A stretch of 64,000 bases of DNA, taken from positions 1 through 64,000 of the forward strand of contig JALTWR010000008.1 of the NCBI GenBank assembly GCA_027046965.1. The letters run 5' to 3'. How positions within the stretch are numbered: the first letter of the stretch is position 1; every line of letters starts with the position of its first letter. This document shows positions 62,964-64,000 of the stretch, piece by piece. The DNA comes from Candidatus Altimarinota bacterium (lineage in GTDB: Bacteria > Patescibacteriota > Gracilibacteria > Absconditabacterales > Absconditicoccaceae). The notes beneath the pieces were generated by a model that worked only from the letters and a program-made list of their open reading frames with translations, had not been told where the DNA came from and made no database searches. A program made the position numbers and the translations under genes.

Positions 62964-64000
62964 ATGAAAAGAACATTTATAGGTACATTAATAGGTTTGA
63001 TTTCAATGAGTTTTGTTTTAGCGGCTGATCCTGCTGCTATAAAGGTGGACATTTCTCCAAATCCTTTAAAGGCTAATCAAGCTGGAGATTTAATTTTGGA
63101 AGTTGTAGATGCGAATGGGGACACGGTTACTGATTTTGAAGGAGATGTTATTTATTATGTACAAGATGAGAATGGACAACAAGTAACAGATGTTACCTTG
63201 CCCAATGCTGAAGATGATGTTGGGCGATATACCTTTACTTTGGAGGATCAAGGAAAAAAAGTTTTTAGATGATGAATATCTTTTCCCAGTCCTGGTACTT
63301 ATATAGTATATGCTGAATCTTTGGATAATAATGAAATAGCAGGAGAAAAAGAAATAAAGGTTTTGGATGAAAATGAATTAGCTTGATATATATCTATCAC
63401 ATCTCCTATTAGTTGAGAGGTTATAACTACTCCTGTTGCCGCTGTTGTTTGAGAATCAGATCTCCCTAATTCTTTAATTCAGATTTATGTAGATGGTAAA
63501 GAGCTTGTTACAGTTAGAAGTGATGAGTGAGGTAATTTTTCTACCAACATTTCTGGTTTAGAAAAATGAAATCATAGGCTAAAAGCCGTGGTAAAAAGCT
63601 TGGATTGAAATGAAGTAGTTGCTCAATCTGAAGAAGTGCCATTTGTTTATGATTTTGACGATAATCTTTTGGAATCTATTACTTTTTTACCATCGAATGT
63701 AGTAAAAGTTGATGAAAAGATTCAAGTAAATGTAAAAGCTCGTGATGATGTTAATAGTGCTATTTTGAAAATATGAGGAAAGGCAGCTCCTATGGCTCAA
63801 GAGGATATAGGGAAGTTTTCCTCTATAGTAGTCCTTAAAGAGGCTGGTACTTATCCTGTATCACTGGTTTTGGAGACGGAAAATTTCTCCAAGACTTATA
63901 CTTGACTAGACCAGATTATAGTTGAAGAAACTCAACCTCATCCTGCAGCGGGAGAGGAATATACTATTAGTAATGTAAAAATTGAACCAATTGCACCAGA
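62964..64000 (+). CDS. Secreted multi-domain Ig-like protein (3' partial)
   Basis: About 345 residues are visible and the frame runs out of the window. The signal peptide 'LIGLISMSFVLA' ends before 'ADPAAIKVDISPNPLKANQAG', which starts a filamin/Big-like Ig domain. Others follow: 'SPISGEVITTPVAAVVGESD' (near 150) and 'ITFLPSNVVKVDEKIQVNV' (near 235), each about 90 residues with a repeated beta-sandwich rhythm. The first domain resembles invasin/Big-type domains ('LEVVDANGDTVTDFEG'). It is likely a surface or secreted adhesin-like protein. The C-terminal anchor, if any, lies outside the window. Confidence 0.75.

Noticed and set aside
1-64000. CRISPR array, insertion sequence, prophage or rRNA operon
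   Set aside because: No regularly spaced repeats, transposase, integrase, capsid or terminase motifs, or rRNA sequence were seen; the GH24 domain is the only phage-like element and stands in a non-phage context.

Overview
The window is a dense, AT-rich piece of a bacterial chromosome that uses genetic code 25, with UGA read as glycine. Every recognisable long gene is interrupted by in-frame TGA at positions where its family has glycine (fusA has seven), and no complete gene here ends in TGA; all stop with TAA or TAG. This code is known from the Absconditabacteria (SR1) and Gracilibacteria (BD1-5) lineages of the Patescibacteria/CPR. I cannot say which of the two this is. Coding is tight: neighbouring genes overlap or lie a few bases apart, and several convergent pairs overlap at their 3' ends. 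Upstream of isolated genes I see sigma-70-like boxes (TTGACA or TTGCAA, 16-17 bases, TATAAT-like) 20-40 bases before the ATG, usually without a Shine-Dalgarno sequence.

Layout. 1-3915: two related polytopic membrane proteins resembling TrbL/VirB6. 3899-5215 (minus): a FecR-like membrane protein. 5317-8584: a glycan-initiating sugar transferase, an rRNA m5C methyltransferase and RecX. 8698-14163: a type IV pilus operon (two unknown bitopic proteins, PilB, PilC) closed by a terminator. 14222-18794: recG (apparently starting at ATT), gatC, fusA, then a strong terminator. 18940-21703: a secreted protein, a membrane protein hidden on the minus strand, a Bcp peroxiredoxin, a small pilin-like membrane protein, rpsP, rpmG and two tRNAs. 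21810-23050: an unknown protein and an ABC ATPase. 23031-33703: the most unusual part, a 799-residue protein ending in a GH24 lysozyme domain, divergent from genes for 1748- and 946-residue proteins of unknown family.

33684-38103 (minus): a DUF59 protein, four small envelope proteins including a lipoprotein, and PNPase. 38240-41090: CYTH and VTC proteins (both triphosphate-tunnel folds) side by side, an unknown gene and a winged-helix protein. 41087-45011 (minus): recJ, murA, pheS. 45137-53356: a large bitopic protein, a DEDD exonuclease, Mn-type superoxide dismutase, gltX, two VirB2/TrbC-like small membrane proteins, a TPR protein and FtsX. 53353-55178 (minus): a possible 30-residue peptide, a TPR membrane protein and a PSP1/RicT protein. 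55261-60422: YraN, a C-terminal processing protease, RuvX/YqgF, a sigma-region-4/HARE protein, tRNA-Leu, a YqeY protein, another VirB2-like protein, an unknown protein and an O-methyltransferase. 60460-64000: RNase J and two secreted or anchored beta-domain proteins, the last one cut by the window end.

Together the genes describe a cell that makes peptidoglycan (MurA) and surface glycans, carries a type IV pilus and parts resembling a type IV secretion channel, charges Gln-tRNA by transamidation (GltX plus GatC), and invests heavily in large cell-surface or secreted proteins. That would fit the host-attached or predatory life described for these phyla, but that last link is inference.
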